A stretch of DNA of 64,000 nucleotides from Bactrocera neohumeralis (GCF_024586455.1 NC_065921.1:4588001-4652000); one strand, 5' to 3'. Shown: positions 48,131 through 61,030, numbered from the stretch's first letter. Notes: a model not told the origin generated them from the letters alone. Program-made: numbers and translations.

Positions 48131-48666
48131 TGGGTTGTCAAAAAAGTCTTGCAGTATTTTTATTGAAATTTTTTTTATTGAAATTGAAATGAATTTTTGA
48201 TGACTCATGCCCAGCTCTTGACCGATGCTACGGCTGCTACTATGCCGGTCTCTTTCGACCAATTCAGCGATTTTATCGCAATTTTCGACGACAGGCCTTC
48301 CGGAGCGTGGCGCATCTTCGAACACCTCTATACCAGAACGAAAACGTTGAAACCATCGTTGTGCGGTGTAAATGGAAACTGTATCGTGTCCATAAACTGC
48401 ACAAATTTTTTTGGCGGCTTGAGATGCATTTTTGCCTTTATCGTAGTAGTACTGTAAAATATGCCATATTTTCTCTTTATTTTGCTCCATGTTTGCGACG
48501 CTATAACTCACGAACGACTTAAAGAAACGACAATCTACAACACGTGTTAGCGCGTGAAATGAGCTTTCCAAAAAGATATAGCATGACCCGATGCGACAAA
48601 TAAAACTAGAACTACGCGCTTTCAGCGCCAACTAGCGAAAATACGGCAAGACTTTTTGACAACCTA
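48131..48666 (-). mobile_element. mariner, about 536-base deleted derivative
   Basis: The ends are GGTTGTCAAAAAAGTCTTGC at 48133 and the inverse of AGGTTGTCAAAAAGTCTTGC, then CGTATTTTCGC, finishing at 48665. Both ends and the N-terminal third of the transposase are kept; the rest is deleted. It is a good example of the internally deleted, end-preserving form that dominates this window. Confidence 0.92.
48197..48490 (-). pseudogene. N-terminal 98 residues of a mariner transposase
   Basis: The start at 48490 is chosen because the family motif begins there: MEQNKEKIWHILQYYYDKGK, then NASQAAKKICAVYG and AQRWFQRFRSGIEVFEDAPR, followed by SGRPVVENCDKIAELVERDR and SIGQELGMSHQ. This covers both helix-turn-helix halves of the paired-like DNA-binding domain without a stop. 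After Gln at 48197 the similarity ends, where the deletion joins the 3' terminal repeat. The open frame runs on for 30 more codons of non-transposase sequence. A DNA-binding fragment like this could in principle still bind element ends, but no expression evidence exists. Confidence 0.9.
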
Positions 48667-48744
48667 TTATTTAATCCAAATAAAAGCGAAGGCTTAATAG
48701 GATGAAAGGTGAAGCAGAACCTAAGCACCTCACCTTACTTCTTG

Positions 48745-49150
48745 TTATTTTCAGGTAGTTCCATCCAACGTCTTAGCAACCAATTTGCAATGCATATGTA
48801 CATCCAGCGGCCAAATCTCCATACTTCCTTACATTTTACCTGCGCAAAAACGGCAGCTTGCAACACGCTGATGCTCCAGCACACTCACGTACCCATGTTA
48901 AAGCATTGTTTATACCTCAATGTTTAAAGCTTAGCAACGCGTGCCACAGACGACGTCACCGAGAATATTCACCGCGATCCATCAAATCGTGCGGCGGTTG
49001 CAACAACAGCAAGAACATTTTAGTGTGTGCATTCTGGTTATTTGCATGCATAAGTGGCATTTCGGTAGCGCGTGCAAATAAAGCAACAATTCTACGATCG
49101 TCGTTCCATTTTCCCAACGCAAACTTCGATCCAAATTTACAAGTACTGAA
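48745..49150 (+). repeat. Old direct duplication, partner of 8815-9240
   Basis: The segment aligns with 8815-9240 as described there; the perfect island is 49047-49070. The open frames in it (48858-49220 plus and 48982-49209 minus) are not shared by the partner and are taken as chance. Confidence 0.75.
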
Positions 49151-51094
49151 AAATCTACAAAATTCGCCAGAGTTTTTGAATGAGTGGGTGTATGAATGGA
49201 AGTGTGCATTTAAATGCTGATTCTGACTTAGTTACCTTTAATTATTCACGGTATGGTATACACGATTGGTATATTCGGACGCTCTTCTAACGGTCGACGT
49301 GTGATTCTGCTTTCGTGGAAACTATTTCGGTACTATTTGGTTACTAATTTGCGATTGTTTGCGATAAGGAGAAGATGTTGCAGGTGGTATTTTAATTTTG
49401 TTAATTTGAAGTTTGTTAGGGACTAAGGAAGAAAAATAGAATACTAACAAAATAATTTCTGCTACTTCCAATTGGTACATCATTTCTTAGAATTCGAACT
49501 TTGGACTTTTTTTCTAAAATGCAATGAAAAATCAAATATCAACCAGTTCTTTATTGTTGTTTTTTATATAAGAGACCTCTTAAATAAAGTGATAAGAAAT
49601 TTTTCCATTTGTTGCGTCTCAAATTTCGAAAGCAACGTTTAAAATTTTATATTTATATGACATAAGTGAAACGCGATGCAGGTGCGCTCAGCAATCTATC
49701 TGTTCGCATAATGTACGCATGTAAATACATATGTATGTATGTATACAAATAAGTAAGAAAACACTTGTATGCGCACAAATCGCATTAACTGTCAAACCTC
49801 CTCATATTCAGCATATTGTTTTCCTCGGTTTTCATCTTGTGGCATAATATATTATTTCTGTAAAAGTATAGCTCCGAGGCGCAAACTTCGTCTTTCGTCT
49901 TTCGCATTTAAATATCATTTGATTTTCAAATTTATTTTCATATTGAGTTTCAGTAAGAAATAAAAATATTCGCAGCATTATGTAAAGCGCCATTAACAAC
50001 ACAATAAATACACCCTAAGGCAGTTGCTTATTGTTGTTGTTACATGACACGATGCTGAAAAATGTCGCGGCACTACAGCAATACAAATGTATTTGGGCGT
50101 AAACTCATACATACATAAATACGTAAGTTTTTATTTTTGTTGGATTCTTATTTGAGTTATGTTAAATTTAGTTTTGCCCAGCAACCAAAGAAGTTCAGCA
50201 GCGTTGAAGTTCCACGATTGCAGACATTTCAATAGGCTTAACAGCACAATTGTTGTCACCCGCTTACAATTGTGCACATATACATATAAGTATATATATC
50301 TGTCGAGTTTATGTTGCCTTTGAAGACATCACTTTTAAGTTTGTTCTTTTTATCACTCAAAACACAATCCGCGAGGTGATTCTTCAATGACTTTTTATTA
50401 AAAAGCTATACAACTTGAAGTACAAAATCGATATGTTTAATGAAAATTATTAAAAATATTTAATATTATATTATTAAATAAACGTAATGTTTAAAGTTGT
50501 AAACTATTTTCGTAAACACCGAAAATCGAAATTATGCTTCTTACTTCCATCCTATTGTGTTGTCTTACATATGTACATATGTATGTATAAACTCAGCGAT
50601 TATTCTAACTAGTGCTCAACATAAATTGAGACTATTATATCCAAAGCCACAGAAAGACACTTCGACTTCCTCTAGTCAACTCAGCTGTCAATATGCTAGT
50701 CCTCGATATACTTGTGAGAGAATAAATGTCAGCTCGATTGCTTTCTTGCTCTCAACATCACTCTAATCTGAAGCTTTTACGGTGTTGCTGACAGCTTTAA
50801 CGCCAAATTGATGTTAGCAATCGCTATGAATTGAATTGACCATCCTACTGTTAGTGGTGGCCATTAGTTTACGTGTCGACCGTTAACGAAGTGACTGTCA
50901 ATTTGCGAAAGGTCAACATCGCTGGTGATCCTGGCGTGCGCATTGTGAAAATTGAAATGATACCATAAAATACATATATACTTCAATTGTATAAATTGTC
51001 GAAGGTGAATTGCTGCTACAAATTGATTGAAAGTTGCAAATGGCCTTCATTTAGTGTGTGTATAGCTTGATATGCCGATAATTAGTTTTAGCTC
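49151..51094. other. Non-coding with short microsatellites
   Basis: A (GTAT)n tract lies at about 49732-49744. No gene is recognised. Confidence 0.45.
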
Positions 51095-51285
51095 GAGTAC
51101 TTTATTATACCTTGAACGGAATATATCACATTTGTCACCAAGGACCAAGTAAGAAACGTCATGTATCCTGTAAAGTATATGTATTTTGTATGTAAATGAT
51201 CAACGTGCCGAGCTGAATCGATCCAACCATATTCGTCTGACTGTCTGTATATATGCAAAAAAACTCCCTCAGAGAGATAGATAGA
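51095..51285 (+). repeat. Fly dispersed repeat fragment
   Basis: ATTATACCTTGAACGGAATA, TTGTCACCAAG, TGATCAACGTGCCGAGCTGA and GTCTGACTGTCTGTATATAT follow in the order typical of a widely dispersed fly repeat whose usual form starts with a 'TATACCCTGAACAGGG' phrase. Confidence 0.65.
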
Positions 51286-51299
51286 AAATAATTGAGGCT

Positions 51300-51526
51300 A
51301 CTGCGACCTATGCTATGTAGATTGAACCTAGGAACTTGAGTCTGCTTCTACAAATTGCTGGGCAATCTATAATCCGGTGTTCTGGAGTTTCCTGCTCCAT
51401 GTCGCAAAACCGGCGTTTTCTGCAAGAGACTATTCCCATGTTGGACAAGTGCTTCCCGATCCTGCATTGCCCTGAAACAATTACCTCGGCTTTAGAGATA
51501 TTTATCTGCTTCTCATTAATTGGCAC
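51300..51526 (-). mobile_element. Non-LTR retrotransposon C-terminal fragment
   Basis: On the minus strand it reads SGQCRIGKHLSNMGI, then RRFCDMEQETPEHRIIDCPA and RSRLKFLG. The pattern CxxC-like FCDxxxETPEHxxxxCPA with a preceding GxxRIGxHL is the usual ending of the open reading frame in several non-LTR retrotransposon clades. Only about 60 residues remain; the reverse transcriptase itself is absent. Confidence 0.75.
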
Positions 51527-52844
51527 TACTGAAATCGAACCATGTTAACTTGTATTTAACAGACTGTTCGCTCAAACATCGAATGCCCTTTCATTAACAC
51601 ACTGTATACTTAGGAGTGCACAAACAAATGAATTTCCAACATATTTCTCAAATTTTCCAGCGACTTTTAAACGGTAATTTCTAGTACTTGCCAACCTAGA
51701 ATGCATCAAACACAAAATCACAGATATACCATAATAAGAAGATGTGAGGAAATCTGCTTTATGTACTGTCATAAAGGCTTGAAAGGAGGGCCCATATACT
51801 TGATTCTGAATGATATATTGGAATTATAAAATTTAAATTTTAAATAGAACTATGGATATGACGTATTTCTTATGTGAGAGTTTATAAGGATTAAAGACAA
51901 ATACGTTTAATCTGATTTTTACCACATTAATTAAAACACATATTTAACTCGCCATAAAAGTTCTGGGCTCGTCTAATTTTTTTCCCAATAATACGATCTG
52001 AGAAGGCTACTAAATCAGCGATAACTGGATGATAGTTGAACTCCTAAGTTTTTAAATTTAATTAAATACCACCAAATGTAGATGATAAATTTGTTTTCCA
52101 TTGTTTCACTCCTCTTAACTTCTCCATCACATTTAATTTTCTTTGCCGAACTTTTTATGCGGTTCATCAAATATTTCCTTGCGACCACGTGAAAGCTTTT
52201 ATATGCATCTACTCCCGGACATATATTAGTCTAAATTTACTTATGCTCTCAGCTAAAAAGACAAAGTTACTTACCAAACTTGACTACGAAGTTTTCTCTA
52301 TGGCGTGAAAATGCTTTATGGTCATGGGCCACTGTTCTCCAACTAAGAGGATACGACATTTATTATTTACCTAACTGTGGGTGTATAAGAAGTGAAAGCT
52401 GGTAATTCTTTATAAATCGTGGTAAAATCTGGTCATTATTGAACCAAGCTAAGGATCAATTTCGGTTTGAAAATATTTGTGTAAGAAATATGAATATGCA
52501 TCAGAATGAGCAAATAATTCTGAAGAACTAAATATATAAACACGTCTCAAACTACTTTTAAAATAAATTTCGCATTTTTCATTTTATATATAACTAAGTA
52601 AGAACAATGTTACTTCAAAATCATATATTCACAATGTTATATATAAAGGGCTATAGTCGTTTTTTTTATTCCGACACATTCAGCTATAAATAAAAGCCCT
52701 GTATGAACACTTTCGCTATTTATGAGTCAAAAACATACAAACAAACCTAAAACTATCTACGAAGCACTTTTTGGTAAAACAAATTAACCATAAAAAGTCT
52801 TTTCATTGAAACTAAAAACAATTCTTATGCAAAGTTAAAGTGAA
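51527..52844. other. AT-rich non-coding stretch
   Basis: Nothing is recognised. Confidence 0.45.
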
Positions 52845-52990
52845 AAAATTCTATTGATAGAAACCAATGCGTTTGAATCATGGCATGAGTATTCCGGCAT
52901 AAGCCGGAAGCAAATCTCAATTTATGTTTTCCTAGTATATTTTTATAAACAACTATCGCACAGTTTTATGTTCGTAAACCATGTGCATAC
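52845..52990 (+). repeat. Old direct duplication, partner of 12035-12180
   Basis: AAATTCTATTGATAGAA, ATCATGGCATGAG and GGCATAAGCCGGAAGC occur in the order of the partner. Downstream, about 2 kb with a mariner insertion separates this piece from the next matching piece at 55055. Confidence 0.6.
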
Positions 52991-53732
52991 GTACATACTT
53001 TAAGTGTATCTGTTTGTAGACAAACTTAAGTAAAGTCAAGTGAAGAGCACAGACATACTATACAGTTTCAAAGTTAATTTGTAACAATGAAATATATTTG
53101 ATACTATTTGATCCCTAAGAGACATAACTGCTGCCACAGCTACTAAAAGACAAATAATGGAAATCCCTTTTATTATTACGACTTTGATTTTGAAAAACTT
53201 CATGCAATTTTTGGCTTATGTAGCTAGCAGAAAGAGCTAACTGATAAGGTTTTTCATAACTACAAAGTTTGGGCCAACATTACAAAGTACAACCGAAAAT
53301 TTTAAGGAAATTTTTGATCCACCAAAAAATAATAAACTGGTATACCCACTTAACAACTGTAATTTTCATATTCAATATGTTAAATGTCAATATTTTGAAA
53401 AGTTTACGTATTCGTTATTACTGGCTGTCCATCATATTTGTCTTACATTCTCATGTAGTGTGCTTAATCGATTAGTTGACAAATTTTATAATCGCATACA
53501 TAGGCTCATACAACACCTGTTTAGAAGAGCAAACAACTCAATTTTCTAAATCAGTTGTGGTGTTTGCGAGGTGATTTATTTTGAATATCCATTGGCGTGC
53601 TTTTCACACTGTTACAATATGCTCCCAGAGAACAAATAACTTCAGAATACTAAGCAATTAGTTCAGCATACTATCGTACATACTTGTATAGCATTCCACA
53701 ATATATCCAAAGAGCACAGTTCTTTACATATA
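52991..53732. other. Non-coding, nothing recognised
   Basis: AT-rich with short domainless frames. Confidence 0.4.
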
Positions 53733-54245
53733 ATAGGTGGCGCAAAAATTACCTTCCGATGTTTTTTGGAAAATGAAAACCTTTTTTAAAAAATGAAAAA
53801 CTTTGATTCTGCTTGTGGATTATTTTTATTTGGTCCTTTAAATTTTTTTGCATCAAGTCATAGTTGATTGTCATTTTTTATGGCATTTTCCATCACTTTG
53901 GCCAGAACTTCCGGTGATAGATCCTCACATTCTTGACGGATATTGTCTTTAAGAGCTCCAAGAGTCTGAGCCTTGTTTACATAAACCCGAGATTTAAAAA
54001 AGCCCCACAAAAAGAAGTCTGGAACGGTCAAATCAGGCGATCTTGCTGGCCAGTGCAAGTCGCCAAAACGGGAGATTAGGCGCCCAGGAAATGCATCATT
54101 CAGCATATCGGTTATGGCACGCAGTGTAGCGTACCATTGCTTATTTACGTGTATTTCGCATGTGTTTACTACACAAATGTCAAAACAGAACTGACATTAG
54201 AGGTCAATTGCAAAATTTATAGCATCCTCTGATCATCCACCCTGT
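53733..54245 (-). mobile_element. mariner-superfamily relic (WPARSPDL type)
   Basis: On the minus strand the C-terminal transposase reads NDAFPGRLISRFGDLHWPAR, then SPDLTVPDFFLWGFFKSRVY and ALKDNIRQECEDLSPEVLAK, with a stop after NDNQL (53858-54106). The last acidic catalytic residue, Asp of VPD, is kept; the earlier catalytic motifs and the DNA-binding part are missing. Possible ends are AGGTGGCGCAAAAATTACC at 53735 and the inverse of CAGGGTGG at 54243. This is an IS630/Tc1/mariner relative distinct from the other mariners here. It appears to have landed within the duplicated block. Confidence 0.85.
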
Positions 54246-55054
54246 ATAATAAAACCTTTTAGTAGTTTGCTTACCACCCGGCCCTCAGGTGTATGCAAGA
54301 AATGTGTAAACAAATGTTATTGGCAACTGACTTAAGGCTGAAGTTCCTAATTATCCTCGGCAAAGCCGCTACCATAAATTTCAAGGCATACAAAGCATGG
54401 CCCGAGAATGTCATAAATTTTACAATGCACTTTACTGCAGTGCTGTTAATGCAATGAAGTTCAATGTGGCTTAAGCGATTACCAACAATGGGTGATTGGA
54501 TGGACTAAGCTTTGCACGTGTGTGAACAAACTATACTCTTTAATATACGGCTACATACAATGTTAGTAGAACACGAGAACTCTATTTTGTTTCCTTATAT
54601 AAGTTGGCCGTATGTGTTTCTTAACTGCGGAGGAACCAAACTGTTTAGTATATAAAATGTGGGATATAAAAATATTGGTTGCAATAACATTTAAACTCAT
54701 TAAATTGTTTAAAAAATCAGTAACAAAATTGTTATAAAATCTCAAAAATGTTTAAACCTTAATTAAATGCCGCAATAAGCCGAAATGGCTTCTAAAATGA
54801 TGGTAGAATCAATCCATTTATTCCAACAAAAAAAAAGTATTTTGCAGCAAATAAATATTTCAAATATTATATCTAAAGTAAGAGTTTTGTAGCAATAATA
54901 ATATTCATACTTGTATTTAAATAAGGTTTGCAAAAGGTTATAAATATTTTTCTTTAATCAATTACACTGACAAAAATTATGAATTTGGCAATAAGAATTT
55001 TGTTTAGTTAGATGAATTGAATGAAATACGGCATGACAATAAGAAACCGATGTC
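54246..55054. other. Non-coding, nothing recognised
   Basis: AT-rich, no supported feature. Confidence 0.4.
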
Positions 55055-55365
55055 ATCATTGACCAGAAGATATTACCCTAAAATAGATGCAGCATGATCA
55101 TAAAAAATTCATAACGGAATTGTATTAAACTTATGGTAATCACATATGTCAAAAGCGTCAGCGAAAATACCAACAAAAAGTCATGAACATCACGCAAAAA
55201 TATTCTCCAAAAATTTATTTATTGAATTGCATAAGAAAAGCTCAAGGCGGCGAGGATTGGAAAGGAAATTGTTCTTAATACTCATGGGAAATGGCAGAAG
55301 ATGTCTCGACGGCTAACCATGTGAATACTATAACATATGTCATCATGGAAAAATAAGCAAAAAAA
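55055..55365 (+). repeat. Old direct duplication, partner of 12880-13145
   Basis: See the partner entry; the identical 18-base island is at 55124-55141. Confidence 0.7.
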
Positions 55366-56211
55366 TGTACTTGGCAACCTTCAGACAATCTGTGCTATCT
55401 AGTAACACTGACATTTCATGATTTCCGTATGCCAATTCAGCATTTAACGAAGACGTAACAGAAGTAATAACATAAGTAGGGTGGGTGACATGGCATTTGG
55501 CAGCTTCTTCCTCCTATTAAACTCTTCGCGCAAATACACACATATGCACTTTTATAGGTTAAGTCATTCTTCTGCAGTGCAATGTCAAAGGAATATATGC
55601 TTTTTTCAGATAAAAAAAGTTTCTTACTTATTGCAATGTGTAAATATGAAGCATGTTTGATAGATTTGGCAATAGTTTCAATTTTCAAGAATATAATAAA
55701 ATTATTTACCTCAGATTAAGGCAGCTTTTCAACCGAAGGGTAAAGTACAAACACGACTTAAGAAGACAGGGTGCTAACAAATGATGCAAATTTGTTAGTT
55801 ATTAACAACACAGATAAAAAACGCAACTTTATTCTGGTTTCAAATATATAAAAATATGAATATTATTCTCTTGGGGTAAATTATACATATATGTATATAG
55901 AACAGTTCTTTTGACTATGTAGCTATTTCCAATTGTAGGGCACAAATGACCATTAACTGTTATGTTATAACACCAAACAAGGACATATTTTTACCAATTT
56001 ATTAGGAATTTCATATAAAAGCCCAAAAAATTTAAAAGAAAACTCATAAATTTTCAGACGTTTAGTTTAGTTACAACACAGGTGTATGTGATGCATGAAC
56101 TCCGAGTCCATTTTTATAAAAGCTATAGAGCATTGAACTGTGAGTAATATATATGTTTAATTCGAAAGTTTATTTCCAACATGTTCTCTATTACCATAGT
56201 AAAAACATTTA
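55366..56211. other. Non-coding, nothing recognised
   Basis: No gene is supported. The open frame at 55437-55688 (minus) has no domain. Confidence 0.4.
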
Positions 56212-57150
56212 GTTAACTAGAGGACCCGTCTTATACACGCTTCACTGTGGCAGATACATAGATAATACTACTATTAACATCTATATGATTTCTCTTAGTT
56301 GGATTATAACTATTAGTTATTGAGATATAATATTTTGTGAAGCAACTTGTGTTAGTTTACAAAAAAATTGATCATACAGCATTTCGTGTGTTTATAAAGC
56401 ATTTGGTTTTTTGAGGAAAATACTGTTGAATTTTGAGCTCAGGGAAATCCATCGTTGAAAAGATATTTGCTAAGCTGGAAACAGGCGAATTGAGCACCGA
56501 GGACAAAGATGCTCTAAAGATTCGAAAGCAATGTGCAAAGTGAGAGCCTCGCAAGTTCATAATCCAACAAAAACAACGAATAACTGATTCTGGAAGTGTT
56601 TAAGTGCTCTCTAATCGGAATAAAACCGAAATTTTTCGTCAGTGATAGAATATAGCTCCATCATTTATCATTGGAGTCCAATCGACAGTCATTCTAGTGG
56701 ACTGCACATGATGAACCGGTTCTCAGGCGTGGAAAAACGAAAAAGGCGGTTGGAAAGGTTATGACATCAGTCTTTTGGGATGCACGTGGTATAATACATA
56801 CTCAACGACTGACTACTGAGCCAGTTATAATCTATTTCACTGCGTATTTGGTTGCAGTTCTTTTCTACTATTCCAAATAATTAGCAATTGTTTTATTTTC
56901 GAGGAAGAATCTGTTTAAAATTGAACGCATATATTCAAATGATTCCTGCAAACATGAATTTTGAACAGATGCTTAAGATTTAAAATATAATTTTTGCATT
57001 TATAAGTTGTATTAAATTTTGACATAAAGAGATAAAAAGTATCCTATGTCCTTACCCTGATTCTGTGCTACCTCTCCACCAAATCGGTCAAGCCGTTTTC
57101 ATGTTATGTCGTGACAACGGAAAACGCGTTTCATTTCTATATATATAGAT
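56212..57150 (+). mobile_element. mariner-derived repeat, longer copy
   Basis: It begins GTTAACTAGAGGACCCGTC and ends near AAAACGCGTTTCATTTC with an ATATATATAGATA tail. Inside, a transposase remnant reads DHTAFRVFIKH, a typical mariner start. Later come KIRKQCAK, NRNKTEIFRQ, then (from 56739) RRGKTKKAVGKVMTSVFWDA and RGIIHT, the mariner core around the FWD motif. Stops and frame changes are numerous, and the first catalytic motif (VDETW) is unreadable. The 62.3-kb copy is the same element reversed and lacks 56585-56823. The outer parts may derive from a different repeat that carries the mariner piece. Confidence 0.8.
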
Positions 57151-57952
57151 ATACATAGTTGCTACAAGAAAGCAGCATTGCTATGTGAGTAATATATGTG
57201 TATTAATTAGATATTTGACGTAATGTCTCTATAACTTAGTTTTGCCTCAGCAATGGAAATTGAAGCGCAAGGCTGGAACACACTATAAATGATGATAGAT
57301 GCATTCATTGTTGTATAAATATTTACAAATGCACATGTGATGCAATAACGGAAATAATTTATCCATAGGCAAAATTGAAGTAGAAACTCAATGGACAGTC
57401 ATATAATTGAAAGGTGCGGCTTTCCAAATTTACAGTAGAAATTTCTATAGTGACCAATGTATGCCAATAAGGATATCAATAAGAATATCAAAATGTATGT
57501 ATGTAAGTGCTCAGCAAAATTCAAGCAATTAGTACATGATAAGTAAAGAGTATAATATGTAGATTATGTGAAACGTATCATACACACCCTAATTGGTTTA
57601 TGCTCTCCATAAGAGTCAATATTATTTTGTTTGTTCTGTAGGCAATATGGTCAATACCTTGCACTCATTATATGGACCATGGAGTTGTGTGGCATGTGCT
57701 TTAATGCCATGCCTTAATGTTATCTTGCTATTCATTGAGTTTGTTGCCATTAACAAGTATTCGATAGTAGAATAAGCAGCCTTAACAAAACTTGCAAGTG
57801 ACTGAAATAACTGTTATTATTAGATTAAACAAGTATGCTGCAAGGGTAAGTAAGAAGATATACTAACGACCACAATTTGCAGCGTCAGTAAGTACACTGA
57901 ATGGTTGATGTTAAACTTTTTCAAAAGTCGTTCAGCTATTATACAATATATA
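57151..57952. other. Non-coding, nothing recognised
   Basis: One frame at 57593-57775 (plus) is hydrophobic but has no recognisable domain. Confidence 0.4.
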
Positions 57953-58286
57953 CGAGGTTTGTTCAAAAATTAACTCAAATTTTGCATTTCTTAAGATTTA
58001 TTATTTATTGCTGAATATTGATGAACATTTTGTCCGCTTCAAAGTAATCACCTCCAGATATACTGCACTAAGTGTACTGGTTTTGGTCGAAAGTGAGTAA
58101 TTTTTGCAGAGAAGATAAACCAAAATGCATCCAAGCAAAGAAGCTGTCAAAAATTAACTAACCATTCAACATGGCCGACCTTTTCAGAATAAGTAAGTGC
58201 CAACATAACGCAACAGAGCAATCGAAAACTAAATACACGTAAGCGGTTAAAACTCAAAATTCGCGATTCTTTTTGCACAAACACCG
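57953..58286 (-). mobile_element. Miniature mariner derivative, 334 bases
   Basis: The left end CGAGGTTTGTTCAAAAATTA and the inverse right end CGGTGTTTGTGCAAAAAGAA agree over about 30 bases with several mismatches, and TA flanks both sides. The interior phrase CCGCTTCAAAGTAATCACCT is usual near the 3' end of one mariner group. No transposase frame is left. Confidence 0.75.
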
Positions 58287-60301
58287 TACATTCTAGACTA
58301 GGATGTATGTATGTAAAGAATGATATGCTTAAGGCTAGACTTTGAGTTTTTCAGCGTAATCTAAGGGTTAGTAGTGGTAGTGCTTGTTTTTATAATGTCA
58401 GAGAGGAAATGTTTGAATAACGGTAGAAAAACTTACATATGTAAGCAATCGCGCCTAGGTGACTGGTATTGCTGTCAAACGCACGCTTTCGGAATTTAAA
58501 GCGTGATAAAATACAAAAACAAAGATATTTCCTCAGACAAACAGTAGAATCACGTACATAAGTAGTAGTAGTAGTTCTTTTGTTTTAGTTGCTGCTACTA
58601 CAGTTTACACTTACGGTACACATACCACGAAAATTGCCTGAAGCGTCCTTTTTGATCTTTTCTTCCTAAAATTGTAATGCAAAGTATGATTTTAAACAGC
58701 GAAGTTACCTCAGGTTAAAATAAATATATTTAGGAGTGCTTAACTTAAATATGTTTGTCAAATATCTAAAGTACATAGGTAGAAAAACGTATTTCATTTA
58801 TCGGAGAATGTTAATTTACGAAACTTCTGAATTCAGTCGCCTCAAAGCTTTTTTAATATTTTCGATACCTTCCCAGATAAAAACTATAAAACTAAACGAT
58901 TTACCGACAATGTAATAATAAGCTGACTGCTCATACAACTATAATATGAGCAAAAAATAGTAAAACTTGGTTCATAATTTTGAAATTCTTCATTTATTCA
59001 AATTTGTAATAATGTTGATCCATCCCTCATAAAATGCTTCACATACTAACATAGCAGAAGAACGCAGTGCTGAAACTAAGTCTCATTACCACTCGGCGAA
59101 CCGACGTTTATGTTGATATATTACAAATACAAGCAAATTAGGAATTTGAATATTTTTGCCTGCGAGTTTTTTTTCATATTGCACAGCAACCATCCTGTTT
59201 TGCTCAATCTATTAATGAAACGTGCTGCATGAAAGAAATTAAAAACTTCCCTTATAATATTTCCTCCGCGGCAGCTAATCACTGAAACTACTAAGCAGCA
59301 GTGTTGCTGAGCTCTTCAGCGTCTCTAAGCACATTTACATATTTTGTGGCTTTGTTAAATTCTCAGCGATTTAAAGTGTGGTTGACGATGTAAAAGCAGC
59401 TTAGGTAGCATCTATCTAAACCGCATCACACTGCGGTTTATGTCCGTTGTTAACGACACGCTTCCATGCCGCAGCTTTTGGTATTCAAAGTTTGCTGCGA
59501 AAATATATCCTAAGCTGACTAATTTCGGTAGTTAGCTGCCTGGTTGAATTTATAGTAATAAAATGATTGCAGTATCCAAAGTATTTATTTAGTACGTATT
59601 TCACATTAATTTGAAGAAACATGTCCAAAGTATTTATTAATTGAAATGCGGAAGAATTCAGTTGACTTTTACTTCAACATTTCAATTTGAAGAACACGTG
59701 TCAGCCTATAACAAATACTCACACGCTTTTAAAAAGTAAAATATTTCAGAAAAACGATTGCAAAATTAGTTACATACCTTTTACGCAAATTTGTTATGAT
59801 CTCAACGTCGAAACTGTTAAGGCTTTAACGTGCATAGATAAGAGCAGCATACACCAATATTTCCTCAAACGATAATAAATTGGATTTAAAGCGACTGAAA
59901 CCATTAAACTAATGGCACCGTTAGCAATAACTGGCCCAATTTAAAAATATATTCATTTGTGTCAAATCGTTTTCTGGTGGAGATGCTCTATGTCCGTATT
60001 CTATAAACACATATAACATATTATATATGTCCACATTTTCATATGTATTTAGTATGCATAATTGTGGGAGTAATCTCTGATTGTGGGAATAATAGGAAAT
60101 TATACTTTTTCCCTACAAATAATAATACAAAGCTACTTTAATTCAAAGCAAATCAACTCAAGCCATAATTTCGAAGGCAGTTTCGAAGAGACATACTTCA
60201 TTAGCGAACGTATTAAAATTATTGTCAGCGGAAACATACCGGAAATTACCTGCGAAACTAATCGGAAGTGTGAGCCATAACTTATATTCACTTTTAATAA
60301 T
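58287..60301. other. Non-coding stretch to gap
   Basis: A (GTA)n tract lies at about 58563-58574. No gene is recognised. Confidence 0.45.
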
Positions 60302-60401
60302 NNNNNNNNNNNNNNNNNNNNNNNNNNNNNNNNNNNNNNNNNNNNNNNNNNNNNNNNNNNNNNNNNNNNNNNNNNNNNNNNNNNNNNNNNNNNNNNNNNN
60401 N
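60302..60401. other. Assembly gap (100 N)
   Basis: Exactly 100 N, a gap of unknown true size. Open frames running through it are meaningless. Confidence 0.99.
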
Positions 60402-60790
60402 CTCGTTCATCGTTCTTGCTAAACTAAACCACAGAACATTTTTGTTGAAAAAGTCAATTTTAACGTCTACTTCGTCAAAGTCTTGAGAAGACTTCACGAT
60501 GCTTCGACATATAATTTAAGTTTAGAAGCACGTTTCATAAAAAATCAATAGAAGATTTCTTTGTATTATTTCCAAATTATAAAATAATAATTCATCATCA
60601 AAAAATCTGACTTTCTATTGCTATCAGTTCTTCAGCACATTTTACACCCAGTAGTTAGCTTTTTGCTGAACAAGGTTACAACTACAAATATTTTCTGGAT
60701 CTTTCGTAAAAGTAATTGTGAAAAGCTTCCATTCTTGTGACTTTTGCTATTATTTTCGCACAGTTCTTACTTCTTTTCAATTTGCATTCG
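60402..60790. other. Non-coding, nothing recognised
   Basis: No supported feature. Confidence 0.4.
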
Positions 60791-61030
60791 TTATTTGTTC
60801 TTGGTGCATAGCTTGAGTAACAGCAGTAGAAAATGCAACGACTTCGTTAGCCGACGATAGAATGCTGCATATATAATGGTCATGCCACCAACATTGCCTC
60901 CATCCTTCAGCTCACTCAGTGTGAGTCGCGTAGAACGAAGATTACCTTGCGCTATTATTTTATCGCCAGCTTCTACTCTTTGGTGGAAGCATGAAGAAAG
61001 TACTCGCTCAGGCAGTAAGGGCTGTGGGAA
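60791..61030 (-). other. Unidentified open segment, possible exon or relic
   Basis: On the minus strand, after a possible acceptor (TTTCCCACAG at about 61027), the frame stays open through VLSSCFHQRVEAGDKIIAQG, then STRLTLSELKDGGNVGGMTI and YAAFYRRLTKSLHFL, with a stop at 60791. The composition is less AT-rich than its surroundings and looks more protein-like than other chance frames. I recognise no domain and found no partner exon. It may be a fragment of a mobile element or a chance frame. Confidence 0.25.

Noticed and set aside
48858..49220. A 120-codon plus-strand frame within the duplicated block
   Set aside because: The partner at 8.8-9.2 kb does not keep the frame open, so it is not a conserved protein.
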